Below, piece after piece: positions 1-10,100 of a stretch of DNA of 64,000 nucleotides. The notes below the pieces were generated by a model that made no database searches, was not told the DNA's origin, and worked only from the letters and a program-made list of their open reading frames with translations. The stretch spans positions 1,612,001 to 1,676,000 of the forward strand of contig NC_082406.1 of assembly GCF_004011695.2 (NCBI RefSeq), in the 5' to 3' direction. Source of the stretch: Ascochyta rabiei (Eukaryota > Ascomycota > Dothideomycetes > Pleosporales > Didymellaceae). A program made the translations under genes and the position numbers. Numbering within the stretch: the first letter of the stretch is position 1; each line of letters begins with the position of its first letter.

Positions 1-219
1 CCCTGTAAGCCCTGAAATAAGTGCCAGATAGCTGATAAAACTCGCCGCTACCTGCCTATCTGCTTGAGACAAATTAATCAGCCCTGTAGCGGGCGCAGCA
101 GACGTGTAAAGTTGTCGTTTTCTGGCCGTGCACCCTCTAGCGTCAACTCTCAGCTATACTGACGTCCTACACCGCCCGTAGCGGCCCTATATTGTTCCGG
201 TAATCTGCTCCTGTAAACT

Positions 220-239
220 CCTGTAAAAAGCTTTACAGG
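220..239. repeat. Perfect short inverted repeat (8-bp stem, 4-nt loop) in Helitron 5' region
   Basis: CCTGTAAA and TTTACAGG are separated by AAGC, so the segment can fold into a perfect hairpin. The same CCTGTAA word occurs singly at the start of the window and again at the 3' side of the element. A related 14-bp perfect palindrome (TTACAGGCCTGTAA) is at 6260-6273. The function is unknown; it may be a family-specific subterminal motif. Confidence 0.6.
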
Positions 240-484
240 TCCTGTACAGGCTCGCTACAGGTTCGTATGGCCCGTCCACGGCGTGTTCTAGCCCCCCCCC
301 CCTCCAGTCTTTTCCCTAGCCGTCAGCCAGCCATCATCCCAAGTATTTTGCAGCAGCTGTAGGACCTATCTCCCATCTGCTAACTTCCGCCGCAACCGGA
401 TAGGGGGCGTCTACCAGCCATGTAGCAACTGCAGTGCTGTAACTACTACCTCCCCCTCTCTCTGATTACGCTTACAGTCAGTAG

Positions 485-1162
485 ACGTCCCGTGCAGGCC
501 GCCGGCGACGCCGTCTCTCTACACCTCCACGTCCATCAAGCCCCCAGAGGGACCGCCTAACTGCCTCCCAGCCAGCGCCCAGTGCTAGCGCCCCTGAACA
601 GGCCTCACGCCGTGAGGGCAGTGCCAGTAATACTCCTAATAACCCGGCTGCTGCTGCTGCTCCAGCTGCTGCCCCTAGCTCCCAGTATAGTGATAACCCG
701 TTTGACGACCTGCCCGAGACAGTCCTTGTAGGGCTCCAACAGGACACCACCCCGCTCCTGCGACGTCGTCCTGATGGTGTATACTACGATATTGGCAGCA
801 TGCAGGTGCCCTGTTCAGCCTGCGGCGCCTTACACTGGATAGATGAGCGGAAGAGCACTACCTCTGTAACAGACCCGCGATTTACTCTCTGCTGCCTGGA
901 CGGCGAGGTCGACCTGCCAGCCCTCACACCGCTGCCGTCGTACCTGTATCAGCTACTCAACACGAATACTCTAGCAGCGCGGCACTTCCGTAAGGAGCTA
1001 CGGGCCTACAACGCTGCCTTTGCGTTTACCTCGGTAGACTGTACACCTACCAGCTGTGGGGCGCAGGGCCCTGGCGTGCAGGTGTTTCAGATCCACGGGG
1101 CCCTATACCACCGCAGCGGCCCTGTAGAGGTTCTCAAGGGAAGCCTGCCGCAGTACGCTTAG
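485..1162 (+). pseudogene. Helitron Rep/helicase, N-terminal fragment (ends at premature TAG)
   Basis: The frame is open from 485 to a TAG at 1160-1162 and is in phase with the Rep fragment that follows. No in-frame ATG precedes 800, so the true start is probably in an upstream exon; a TTACAG acceptor lies just before, at 471-476. The first part is low-complexity (Ala/Ser/Pro). A conserved-looking stretch follows (YYDIGSMQVPCSACGALHW), with a CxxC pair, and then the region that in Helitron proteins precedes the Helitron_like_N domain. After the TAG the same frame continues with protein-like sequence to a TAA at 1238-1240 and then into the next fragment. The stop therefore interrupts a longer protein rather than ending a gene. 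Calling it a pseudogene assumes no stop-codon readthrough. Confidence 0.7.
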
Positions 1163-1252
1163 CTATACTTTTACGACCCACAGTACGCTGCCAACGCCCG
1201 CCACCAGCGGAACAGCCACTTACAGCTCCAGATTCTCTAAGATCTAACGGCA

Positions 1253-3544
1253 ATGCTATATGAGATCAATAACCCATATATATCTATATACCGCACGGCC
1301 CAGGATCGGCTCAACAGTAGCGCTGCAGACGCCCGCGTCATACTAACCAGCAGGCTTACACTAGCCCTAGAGACTGGGCAGGACCGCCGCAGGGAGAACG
1401 TACCTACTAGCGATGAGCTAGGCCTAGTGATACCTGACGCAGCAGGTGCAGAGACGTCCCGTCCCATCGTCCTAGCGGCCCGTAACTCCAGCGCCCTGTT
1501 TACTATCAGCGCCGCCCACCCATCTTACATGCCGCTACACTACGTACTGATGTTTCCCCACGGGGATTCTGGGTGGCGGCCGGGGCTAACGCTCCGTAAC
1601 CAGGACGGATCCCGTCTGCAGACGTCGCTGACCCAGCAAACCTACTATCGATACTATCTACACCCCCGCCCTGGGCAGACTACAAATCCGTTCCGCTTCT
1701 ACAGGCTGTTTCAGCAGTACGTTGTGGATATCTGGGCTATCTGCGACCAGGCCCGGCTGGCCTGGATCCGAGCAAACCAGGCACAGCTGCGGGCAGACCT
1801 GTATAGCGGTGTTGCTGATGCCGTTATGGGCAACAACGACGCCCAGGCAGGCCCTGTTGGACGCCGCGTTGTCCTGCCGTCGTCCTATCTAGGCAGCTCA
1901 CGATTTGTCAGCCAGTGCTATCAGGACTCTATGGCTATCGTCCGTCGATATGGCCGCCCTACCCTGTTTATCACTTTTACAGCTAGCCCATACTGGCCAG
2001 AGGTTGCCCGTGAGCTCCGCCCTGGGGAGACAGGCCTGAATCGGCCTGATCTAATCTGCCGGGCCTTCCATCTGAAGGTGCAGAAGCTAGTAGCCGATGT
2101 GAAGAGCAACCTGTTCGGCACCCATCTGGGCCACGTGTACACGATTGAGTACCAGAAACGGGGCCTGCCCCATATACACCTGCTGCTGTTCCTGACCCCA
2201 CACGACCGCGAGGCGTTCACGGATCCTGTAACAATTGATAGCACTATCCGGGCTGAGATCCCTTCCCCTGTGGATGACCCAGACGGCCTGCTTACAGAGG
2301 TTGTACGGACCTTCATGCTTCACGGGCCATGTGGGGAGCACAATCTGCAGGCCCCGTGTATGGTGCCTCAGCGCGACAGCGCCCCGCCGCGGTGCTCTAA
2401 GAACTTTCCCAAGCGTTACTGCCCATCTACAGTGGTCCATGAGGACGGGTACCCTGAGTATCAGCGCCGGGATGATGGCCGCACGCTTGCTGTACGGTGT
2501 AAGGGCCGTATTGTACACCTTAATAACAGCTGGGTTGTCCCGTATAACCCTGGTCTGCTCCGTAAGTACTGGGCCTATATCAATGTAGAGGTTTGCGGCA
2601 CTATCCACGCTATCAAATACGTCCACAAGTACATCTACAAGGGCACTGACAGGGCAGTACTAAACGTCTCAGAAGCAGATGAGGTTAAGCAGCATCTAAA
2701 CGGGCGATATATCAGTCCATCTGAGGCTGTTTGGCGGCTGTTTGAGTACCCAGTACACATGGAGCGGCCCACTGTAGTGCCCCTAGCGGTCCACCTACCG
2801 AATGAGCAGATAGTTACGTTCCCTGCTAACGCTACCACTGCAGAGTTATCAGCCCGCCTGGAGCGATCTGTAACTACGCTTACGGCGTTCTTCCAGCGCA
2901 ACGCTGACCATGAGTATGGCCGTGAGGTCCTATATCAGGACTATCCATCCCAGTTTGTTTGGCACCTCCCGTCACGGACCTGGCACGTGCGTCAGCGCGG
3001 CACTGCGATTGGCCGCATGTACTTTTGCAGCCCGCTACAGGGTGAACGGTTCTATCTACGGCTTCTCTTGACTACCGTACGGGGTCCACAGTCCTACGCG
3101 GACCTGCGTACCTTTAGCGGCACAGAGTATCCTACTTTCCAGGCCGCCGCAGCTGCCCGCGGGTTACTGCTACACGATGGAGACTGGGTAGCCTGCTTCC
3201 AGGACGCCGTTACGTTTGCCACAGGCCAGGCGTTACGGTACTTCTTCGTTGCTGCTCTCTTAAATGGGCCTGTTACAGATCCAGCTGCTATCTGGGCAGC
3301 CTTCCAGGCGGATTTGTGTGACGACTTACCTGAGGCTGCTGCTGCCCTGCTAGTATCCGCAGATCCAGACGCGTACCTTGACTACGGCCTGTATCTGATA
3401 GAAGGGCTGCTGGCAGAGTCTGGCAAACGTCTTACGGATTTCTCACTCCCTGCGTGCCAGTTCAACTGGGGAGTACGGCTGCAGAATCAGCTTCTTGCCG
3501 CTGAGCTGGCCTACGATACAGACGGGCAGGACACTGCCTTCTAG
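1253..3544 (+). pseudogene. Helitron Rep (HUH/Y2) endonuclease fragment
   Basis: This 763-residue open segment contains the Helitron_like_N and Rep catalytic regions. The HUH motif is RGLPHIHL, with the metal-binding histidines at fragment residues 307 and 309 (codons from 2171). The paired catalytic tyrosines are in KYVHKYIYKG, Y456 and Y460. In Helitrons this enzyme nicks and joins single-stranded DNA during rolling-circle transposition. The segment starts right after a TAA (1238-1240) and ends at a TAG (3542-3544). Both stops are in the same frame as the flanking fragments, so this is the middle of one broken polyprotein. All visible catalytic residues are intact; only nonsense codons damage it. 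Confidence 0.85.
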
Positions 3545-3565
3545 GACACTGTTACAGGGCTGAAT

Positions 3566-4948
3566 ATGGACCAGCGCGCCGTATTTGATGCCGTTACTGC
3601 CGCTATTGAGGCTGACCACAGCACTGCCCACTTCTTCGTACAGGGCCCAGCAGGCACAGGCAAGACGTTCCTCTGGCGCTGTATATGTGCCTACTATCGC
3701 TCTACAGGCCGGGTGGTCCTGTGCGTTGCGTCGTCGGGTATAGCTGCTGTCCTGCTGCCCGGCGGCCGCACTGCCCACTCCTGTTTCCGGATCCCGTTGG
3801 ATATCCACGACGATTCCATCTGCCCTGTTGCTCCAGGCTCGGAGCTTGGGCGGCTGCTGCAGGCCGCTACTCTAGTTATCTGGGACGAGGTGCCTATGCA
3901 GCACCGTTACTGCTTTGAGGCAGTCCACCGTATGCTGCAGGACGTCCGTAGCTCCCCTGCCCTGTTTGGCGGCCTCCCTGTAATTGCCAGCGGCGATTTT
4001 GCCCAGATCCTACCCGTCGTCCGCCGGGGCCAGCGGCCTGCCATCGTCAACGCCTGCCTGCAGCAGTCTACGCTCATATGGCCGCACATGACCGTACTGC
4101 ACCTGCGTCAGAATATGCGGGTGCTATCTGGGGCTGACAACACCTGTTTTGCAGCCTGGTGCCGGGGACTGGCTACCCGTGAGATGGATGGCCTGATCTC
4201 CATCCCAGACTGGATGACCGTCTACTACAGCCTACAGGGCTTCCTGGATCACGTCTATCCGCCGCACCTCCTCCAGCAGGCTGCTGCGGACTATCAGGTC
4301 CTCAACGGCCGTGCTATACTGGCCGTACGGAACGACGCAGTGGCTGTAATCAACGCCGCAATGCTTGCTGCCTTCCCTGGTGAGCTAGTAGAGCTGGTTG
4401 CAGTGGACTCTGCTGAGGTTGAGGACAATACAACACAGGATCTGCCTCCCGTAGAGCTGCTGCAGTCCTTTGAGCCCCCGTCACTGCCCCCGTCACGCCT
4501 TCTGCTTAAGGTAGGCGTACCAATAATGCTTCTACGGAACCTGTACCCAAGCCAGGGGCTCTGCAACGGTACCCGTTTAGCGGTTACACATATATCCTCC
4601 CGCTGTATCCAGGCCCGCATCCTATCTGGCGAGTTTGCAGGCCAGCTCTGCCTGCTGCCACGTATCAGGCTCACTTCAACCAGTAGAGAGCTCCCGTTTA
4701 TCGTCAGCCGGGTCCAGTTTCCAGTTCGCCTCTCCTTTGCAATCACTGTAAACAAGTCACAGGGCCAGTCACTCTCTGTTGTAGGCGTTGATCTGCGTCA
4801 CGCTGTGTTTACACATGGCCAGCTATACGTAGCTATATCCCGTGTAACTACACTTGCAGGCCTGTCAATCCTGCTGCCAGCACCTGATACTAGCGATGAG
4901 CCATCCCGTACGGTCCCTAATATCGTATACCCAGAGGTGCTCCTGTAG
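3566..4948 (+). pseudogene. Helitron PIF1-family helicase fragment
   Basis: This 460-residue segment lies in the same frame as the Rep part, beyond the TAG at 3542. It begins DQRAVFDAV and has Walker A GPAGTGKT (fragment residues 27-34), a Walker B-like LVIWDEVPM, and the C-terminal helicase motifs KSQGQSL and LYVAISRVT that are typical of PIF1/RecD-type helicases. In Helitrons this domain unwinds DNA behind the Rep nick. The domain is complete to its normal C-terminal end, and the natural stop is at 4946-4948. Counting from 485, the whole Rep/helicase frame is about 1,490 codons. Confidence 0.85.
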
Positions 4949-4953
4949 CCAGC

Positions 4954-5041
4954 CACAACCTACTAGTATATCAGCCCGCCAACGTCGCCGCTACCAGTAT
5001 ATCAGCCCGTCAACGTCACTGCCACAACCTACTAGTATATC
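4954..5041 (+). repeat. Short imperfect direct repeats downstream of the helicase
   Basis: CACAACCTACTAGTATATC occurs at 4954-4972 and again at 5023-5041. Between them, a related unit (TACCAGTATATCAGCCCGTC...) starts at about 4992, and a weaker echo is near 5145. They fill the gap between the helicase stop and the promoter region of the downstream passenger gene. Their role is unknown. Confidence 0.6.
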
Positions 5042-5612
5042 GGGCTAACGGCTATCAATAGTACGTCACCGCCTAGTTATTCTGCCGTTACAGGTGCTAT
5101 TGTGCCCGCAGGTTGACCTTCACCGTGAGCTTACAAACCCCCGCGTACCAGTATCCAGCACCAATCAGGCCACGTACAGTGACCGTACAATCCAGATACA
5201 GTATAGCCACAGGCCCTATAACGTCATTTGATGGCTGCCTATTCACTGTTTTGGCCCGACAAACAGAATATACTATTCACGGTGAGCTACAACACCAAAA
5301 TATCGCAGGTCTTGGCAGCTGCTAGCTGGCTGCGATATACTATATAGGCAGCCGCCCTCCCCCGTTTTACTACTCTCTAGGTCATCAATATGGACTCCTC
5401 CGCCCCCGCCGACGACGTCGCCGCCCCCGCCAACACCGCCGCCGCCGACGCCGCCGCTGCCCTCGCCGCCCCCGCCAACACCGCCAACACCGCCGCCGCT
5501 GACGCCGCCGCTGCTGCTGCTGCTGCCACTGCCGCCGCCGCCCTCGCTGCCGCCCCCGCCCTCCCGCCGCTCCCCCTGCCCCGGCCCGCCCACCGCCGCC
5601 GCCCTGCTCGCC

Positions 5613-6410
5613 ATGCCGCCCGCCTCGCGGGCCTGCACAAGGCTGGCTTCTCGGCCAGTCCAGCGCCAGCTGGAGTTCCGCGCGGGCTACGAGCCCAGCA
5701 AGTTCAACCTCGCTGGTAAGTAACCCCCTGTAAGTGTCCTGTAGAGCCCTGTACTGACAGTAAGCAGTTCGGCAGCAGAACCTCGAATCTGCGCTCGCGC
5801 AGGTTGTCGGCCGCGTCGCCCCCACCGAATGCGACTCCTGCCAGCGAGCAGCTGGCCCGTATACTACCTGCGTGGTAGTTACAGGCCAGCTGCTCGACTC
5901 GTGCGCCAACTGCCACTATGGCAGTGAGGGCGCCCGCTGCTCCTTCCGCCGTAAGTTTACAGCCTCCACATTCCCCATACAGACCTTATTGACCCTGCTA
6001 CAGCCACGCCCGCCCCCGTCGTCCCCGTCCCCGCCATCGCCACCCCCTCCAGGTCCCGCCGCCAGGTCGCTGCCGCTGCCGCTGCCGCTGCTGCTGCCCC
6101 TGCCCCTGCCCCTGCCCCTGCCACCCCCTCCAAGAAGCGCCGCCGCACCACCGCCACCCCTGCTGCCTCCCCGCCGCCGCTGCCGCCGCCGCCACCACCG
6201 CCACCGCCTCCAAGAAGGAGAAGAAGAAGGAGAAGAGGAAGAGGAAGAAGAAGAGTAGGTTACAGGCCTGTAAAAGAAATCTACTGGCTGCTAACATTTT
6301 TTACAGAGGTCCGTAAGTGCGTACGGGACGTAAAGAAGTCCGTAGCGGCTCTAGAGCTTGCTATGGATTCCTCCTCCTCAGAGGACAGTGATGAAGATGA
6401 TGAGGATTAA
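5613..6410 (+). CDS. Small six-cysteine protein resembling fungal DUF3716, carried inside the Helitron
   Basis: The function is unknown. Exons 5613-5715, 5768-5950 and 6004-6410 join in phase to give 230 codons plus stop. A 48-nt in-frame segment (about 6259-6306, ending TTTTTTACAG) may be an additional optional intron. Exon 2 encodes the recognisable part, with cysteine spacing C-x2-C-x8-C-x11-C-x2-C-x8-C (TECDSCQRAAGPYTTC, then SCANCHYG, then RCSF). This fits my recollection of the fungal DUF3716 cysteine domain and suggests zinc binding. After it come a Pro/Ala-rich linker, a nuclear-localisation-like SKKRRRT, an arginine-rich run and an acidic tail (SSSSEDSDEDDED). A TATA-like stretch lies near 5340. 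An earlier ATG at 5390 opens an Ala-rich stretch in a different frame, so I prefer 5613. It lies on the same strand as Rep/helicase, inside the presumed element. Confidence 0.55.
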
Positions 6411-7184
6411 ATAGTTTACAGGTCTGCACATGAATGAAACAGTGTTTACAGTGCTATTTACACTCCTGTTACTGTTGTGATTTTCCCTTGCTTACTAACT
6501 CTCTACCCCGCTACCCCTGTAAACGCAAAGCTCTGCACCCGCTGGCCCAAACACTGGCATTGTTGACGATGTTGTGAATGGCGTGCAGTGCGCCCTGCTG
6601 CTCGGTAGACAGCGGGTCCAGAGTCGTAATGGCCTGCAGTGCGGCGTCCTCGTCCGTAATGGGCATTGGGGCATTGGGCGACAAAAGAAGCACGTTTCAG
6701 GCGAGCGTATCGATATCGTTCCGGGACACGAACCGGTAAGGCAAAGTGGACAGGCATTGGCTGTCAAAGCACAGGTTAGCATGTGGCTTCGTGGCTAGTG
6801 AATGGGGATCGGCGGCGGCGGATTGCTGTCCAAACCGTCCACGCCCAAAGCACGCCCGAGAGTTGTGCCTGGAGCCCCTTGCAGTGCGTTTTATTGCAGG
6901 CCCATCCCTTTCGCCGTGATTACCCCTGATGCGAACTGTTAGCTGCTTTGAGGAATTTTTGAACACGTCGAAGGCGCACATCTAGAGAGCATAGCGAGCG
7001 TCCACGACGCACACTGTTATGACGCACACCTGTCCCACATGCACGCAGCGCCGCCCACAAACAACACGAGCACGCAGCAAACATCCAACCGTCACGTCCT
7101 CTCCAACATTATTGCAACGACACCCTCACGTGCGCCCTTTATTCACCACACGCATGCGCGCGCTCGCAGCAGAGCCTGAACGAA
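6411..7184. other. Helitron right end, host junction and TBC gene promoter
   Basis: The last CCTGTAA motif, near 6518-6526, marks the probable right edge of the Helitron. Beyond it, composition changes to ordinary host sequence. A short minus-strand frame (see 6533-6693) abuts the junction. The last few hundred bases are the upstream region of the TBC gene. No RNA gene was seen. Confidence 0.5.
6533..6693 (-). pseudogene. Possible truncated host gene fragment abutting the Helitron
   Basis: On the minus strand, about 50 codons read as ordinary-looking protein (for example ITDEDAALQAITTLDPLS, then EQQGALHAIHNIVNN). The frame then runs into the Helitron's terminal sequence and stops at once in TTACAGGGGTAG. 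Upstream it is limited by a stop near 6700, so any earlier coding part would need a splice junction. I do not recognise the family. It could be the remains of a gene interrupted by the insertion, a fragment captured by the element, or a chance frame. Confidence 0.25.
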
Positions 7185-10100
7185 ATGGCGGCCGTCGACA
7201 CTCCACGGTCTGCTGATCTCGTGCGCACTGCCTCGCAGACTTCAACCCTCTCGAACCCTAGAAACCGCAGCATACAACGCGTACGGCCGAGCAAGCGTGC
7301 TTCAAATACATCCCTGAGCCGCAGCCGAAGCAGACACCCTTCTCCACCTGAGGATACGAAGAGCCTGACATCGTTTCCCTCGCTATCACCGAGTCCAGAG
7401 CCATCCCCAGTGCAGTCGCGCATAAATGGCTGGTTTCGCGCAACTAGCGTTGTCGTAGATGAGGTTGCCAAAATCGGAGAAAACGCGACTGTAGCGTCGC
7501 CAGATACTGTGAAGGCTGTCCCGCCACCGGATGCTGGGAAGAGCCCACTTCCTGCGGCCACAGTGAGGAAGGTGACAAAGTCAACACAGCAGATCGTAGG
7601 CAGTTTGATGGGTGCACCCGCAGCCAGGGACCGCTCGGCGCTCTTTGACGACACACCGGCCGAGCCCTCAAAGGTCCCCGGCAATTTACACTTCTCTACC
7701 GACCACAACATCAAGGATGCAATTGACCAGGCGGGTGCTGTTGCCTTGGTTAAGCAGCTGGCTGGTGACTTGGCCCAGCGAGATGCACAGATCACTGCTC
7801 TACGACGAAGGGCAGAGGAGCGCGAGAGAATCCTAAAGAGGATGCTGCAGGAATGCGAGGTGTCGAACATGGACATCGAAAATCGACTACGCGATCTTGA
7901 GAAAAACAGGGAGCAACCAAACGGCCTCACCAAGCAAAGGACACGGGGCGATAGTGCGCTCTCTGGACTACATCCAGATGATCCTATGGAAGATAGACTG
8001 GCGCGGGCTATGGAAGACGAAGTCGCACAGCACCCTGACGCTTTGGGTATCGATACTGGACTTTCAGTGCCATCTGCTGAGGCAGGGTCCATCTACTCGG
8101 TTGCTTCGGACGCACCACGCGAGACAGGACGGCCTGGCTGGAAGAACTACATCTTCAACGGGACGAGCAGGAAGAGCAGCAGAGCCCCATCTGTCGCAAG
8201 CATGGTTGACAGAGAAGCGTCAAGCCTTTCAGGACAAACACGATCCCGAGGAAACAGTGGAGCCAAGGCTCCTCGAAAAGCCCTTGTGAATGATCTCTTC
8301 GTACCACCTGGCACTGATAAGACAGGCAGTGCAGTCCCTGCACTACGCCGACTGCAGAGTCATGACCATTCTGCTGAAAACTCAAGTCGCCGATCCTCGT
8401 CAGTGTCTATTGCCAGCTGGGCGCTCAAAATGGTAGCTGGCAACACCCAATCGAGTACCACCAAGGCTAGCACTGTCAGGGGCCGTAAGCGCACAGATTC
8501 AGATGCGGCGGATCGCACATCATCTGTGGTCTCGGCAAGGACAACTCAGTCTGCAAAGTCTTCTCTAGCAAACGTCCAGAAGCGTCAGAACCTAGGCCCC
8601 AATGGAACGATCAAGAGCGTTGTAGGAGACACACCCAAAATCGGCACCAGCATTGCGAGTCCGCAGCCTTCCCGTGGAATGAGCAACCTCGGACCAGTTG
8701 AAATGGATCGTATCCTACCAGAAGAATCACGACCACCCACCCTGGTCCAGCATCACAACAGGTTCGTTGGCAGCAGCGAATATTTGACCGACAGGTTTGG
8801 ATTTATCTACGATCAGCGTCGAAAGAAGAGACAGAGTGAGGCTGCTGCTGCATTAACCCAGCACAAGCGAAACAACAACGTTGAGTCACTTGGCGGTGGC
8901 AGGTCTGTTGTAAACCTGATGGGACTCGACGAAGAGAATGAAGACCCTACATCCGCAGCGAGCGGCGACCCTTCACGACCCTATAGTTCAGGCTCGGATG
9001 ACCTGAGCAACAAACCTGTGTCCAAGTCATGGGTCGACTATCTCAAACTTGCAACACAGCCAACCGAGCTTCTCTCGCACACGCCATCAGCAGCACCCAT
9101 CACGACAGTGACCGTAGAGTCGGCAGAGGCCGAGCTATCAGTCCCAAAGAGTCAGATCACAATGACCAAGCGTGGATCCCTACCATCGTCGAGTGCCAAC
9201 CCAGATCCTGCGCCAACCCGCATATCTTCAAACCATGCCGAGCTCTCTGTTACTACACCTTCTGCGCCTACAACACCCATCAGCCCATATCCACCCACTC
9301 AAGCTGACCCTGTAAAGTCGCTTCTTGATCAGATGAGCGAACTGCACGACAACATCCAGAAGGACCGTACTCAAATCTGGAATGAGTTCCACAAGAAGGC
9401 CCGCGCACAGCAGAAACGTGAGGGTGATGCTGCCGCCGACAGTGGCTCGAAAGCTATGCCAGAGACTCTCCTCACCGATGGCGAAATCATCGGCATTGCC
9501 AGCCTGGGCAACAAGGGCAAAGTCGGCCGCGCCAAATGGCAAGAATTTCGTCGTCTTGTTCTTGGTGGCATACCCGTCAGCTATCGAGCTAAGATCTGGG
9601 CGGAGTGCAGTGGTGCCTCTAGCCTCCGCATACCAGGCTATTATGAGGATCTTGTCAACAACGGCGAAACCGATCCTGCCATTGCAACACAGATCGAGAT
9701 GGACATCACACGCACACTCACTGATAACATCTTCTTCCGCACGGGACCCGGCGTGCAGAAGCTCAACCAGGTTCTGCTCGCATACTCACGCCGTAACCCA
9801 GAAGTAGGGTATTGTCAGGGCATGAATCTAATTACGGCCTGTCTCCTGCTCATCATGCCTACCGCTGAGGATGCTTTCTGGGTCTTGGCTACTATGATTG
9901 AGAACATCCTGCCTCAAAACTACTACGACCAGAACCTGCTTACCTCCCGCGCTGATCAGACGGTGTTGCGCTCCTACGTTGTCGAGATTCTTCCCAAGCT
10001 TTCTGCACATCTCGATATGCTGGAGATTGAGCTCGAGGCTTTGACCTTTCAGTGGTTCTTGTCCGTCTTCACCGACTGTCTCTCAGCCGAAGCACTCTTC

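Larger units (their letters stand above)
1..6526 (+). mobile_element. Helitron (rolling-circle DNA transposon), degenerate, left end outside the window
   Basis: This GC-rich block encodes the two enzymatic parts that define Helitrons in one reading frame: a Rep-type HUH endonuclease with a paired-tyrosine motif and a PIF1-family helicase. A second gene lies downstream of them. CCTGTAA / TTACAG motifs recur throughout its non-coding parts (near 2, 210, 220-239, 5727, 6260-6273, 6415 and 6518) and disappear to the right of about 6526, which is why the right border is put there. I could not identify a canonical CTRR end with hairpin or the A/T target junction, so the right border is approximate. 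The element runs off the left edge. The Rep/helicase frame carries three stops, so this copy is probably not autonomous. Confidence 0.8.

Noticed and set aside
5390..5612. ATG at 5390 as start of the Helitron passenger gene
   Set aside because: It opens an Ala-rich stretch in another frame that ends in a stop and cannot join exon 2 in phase without an extra unseen intron.
5385..6297. Minus-strand Gly/Arg/Ala-rich frames opposite the Helitron passenger gene
   Set aside because: They are low-complexity shadows of GC-rich triplet runs on the coding strand.
6480..6530. Exact Helitron 3' terminus (CTRR plus hairpin)
   Set aside because: A CTAA occurs near 6488, but no convincing hairpin precedes it and no T follows it; the border cannot be fixed from one copy.
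7139..8092. 317-codon minus-strand frame
   Set aside because: It lies opposite the N-terminal part of the TBC gene and is Ser/Arg/Leu-biased in the way antisense frames usually are.
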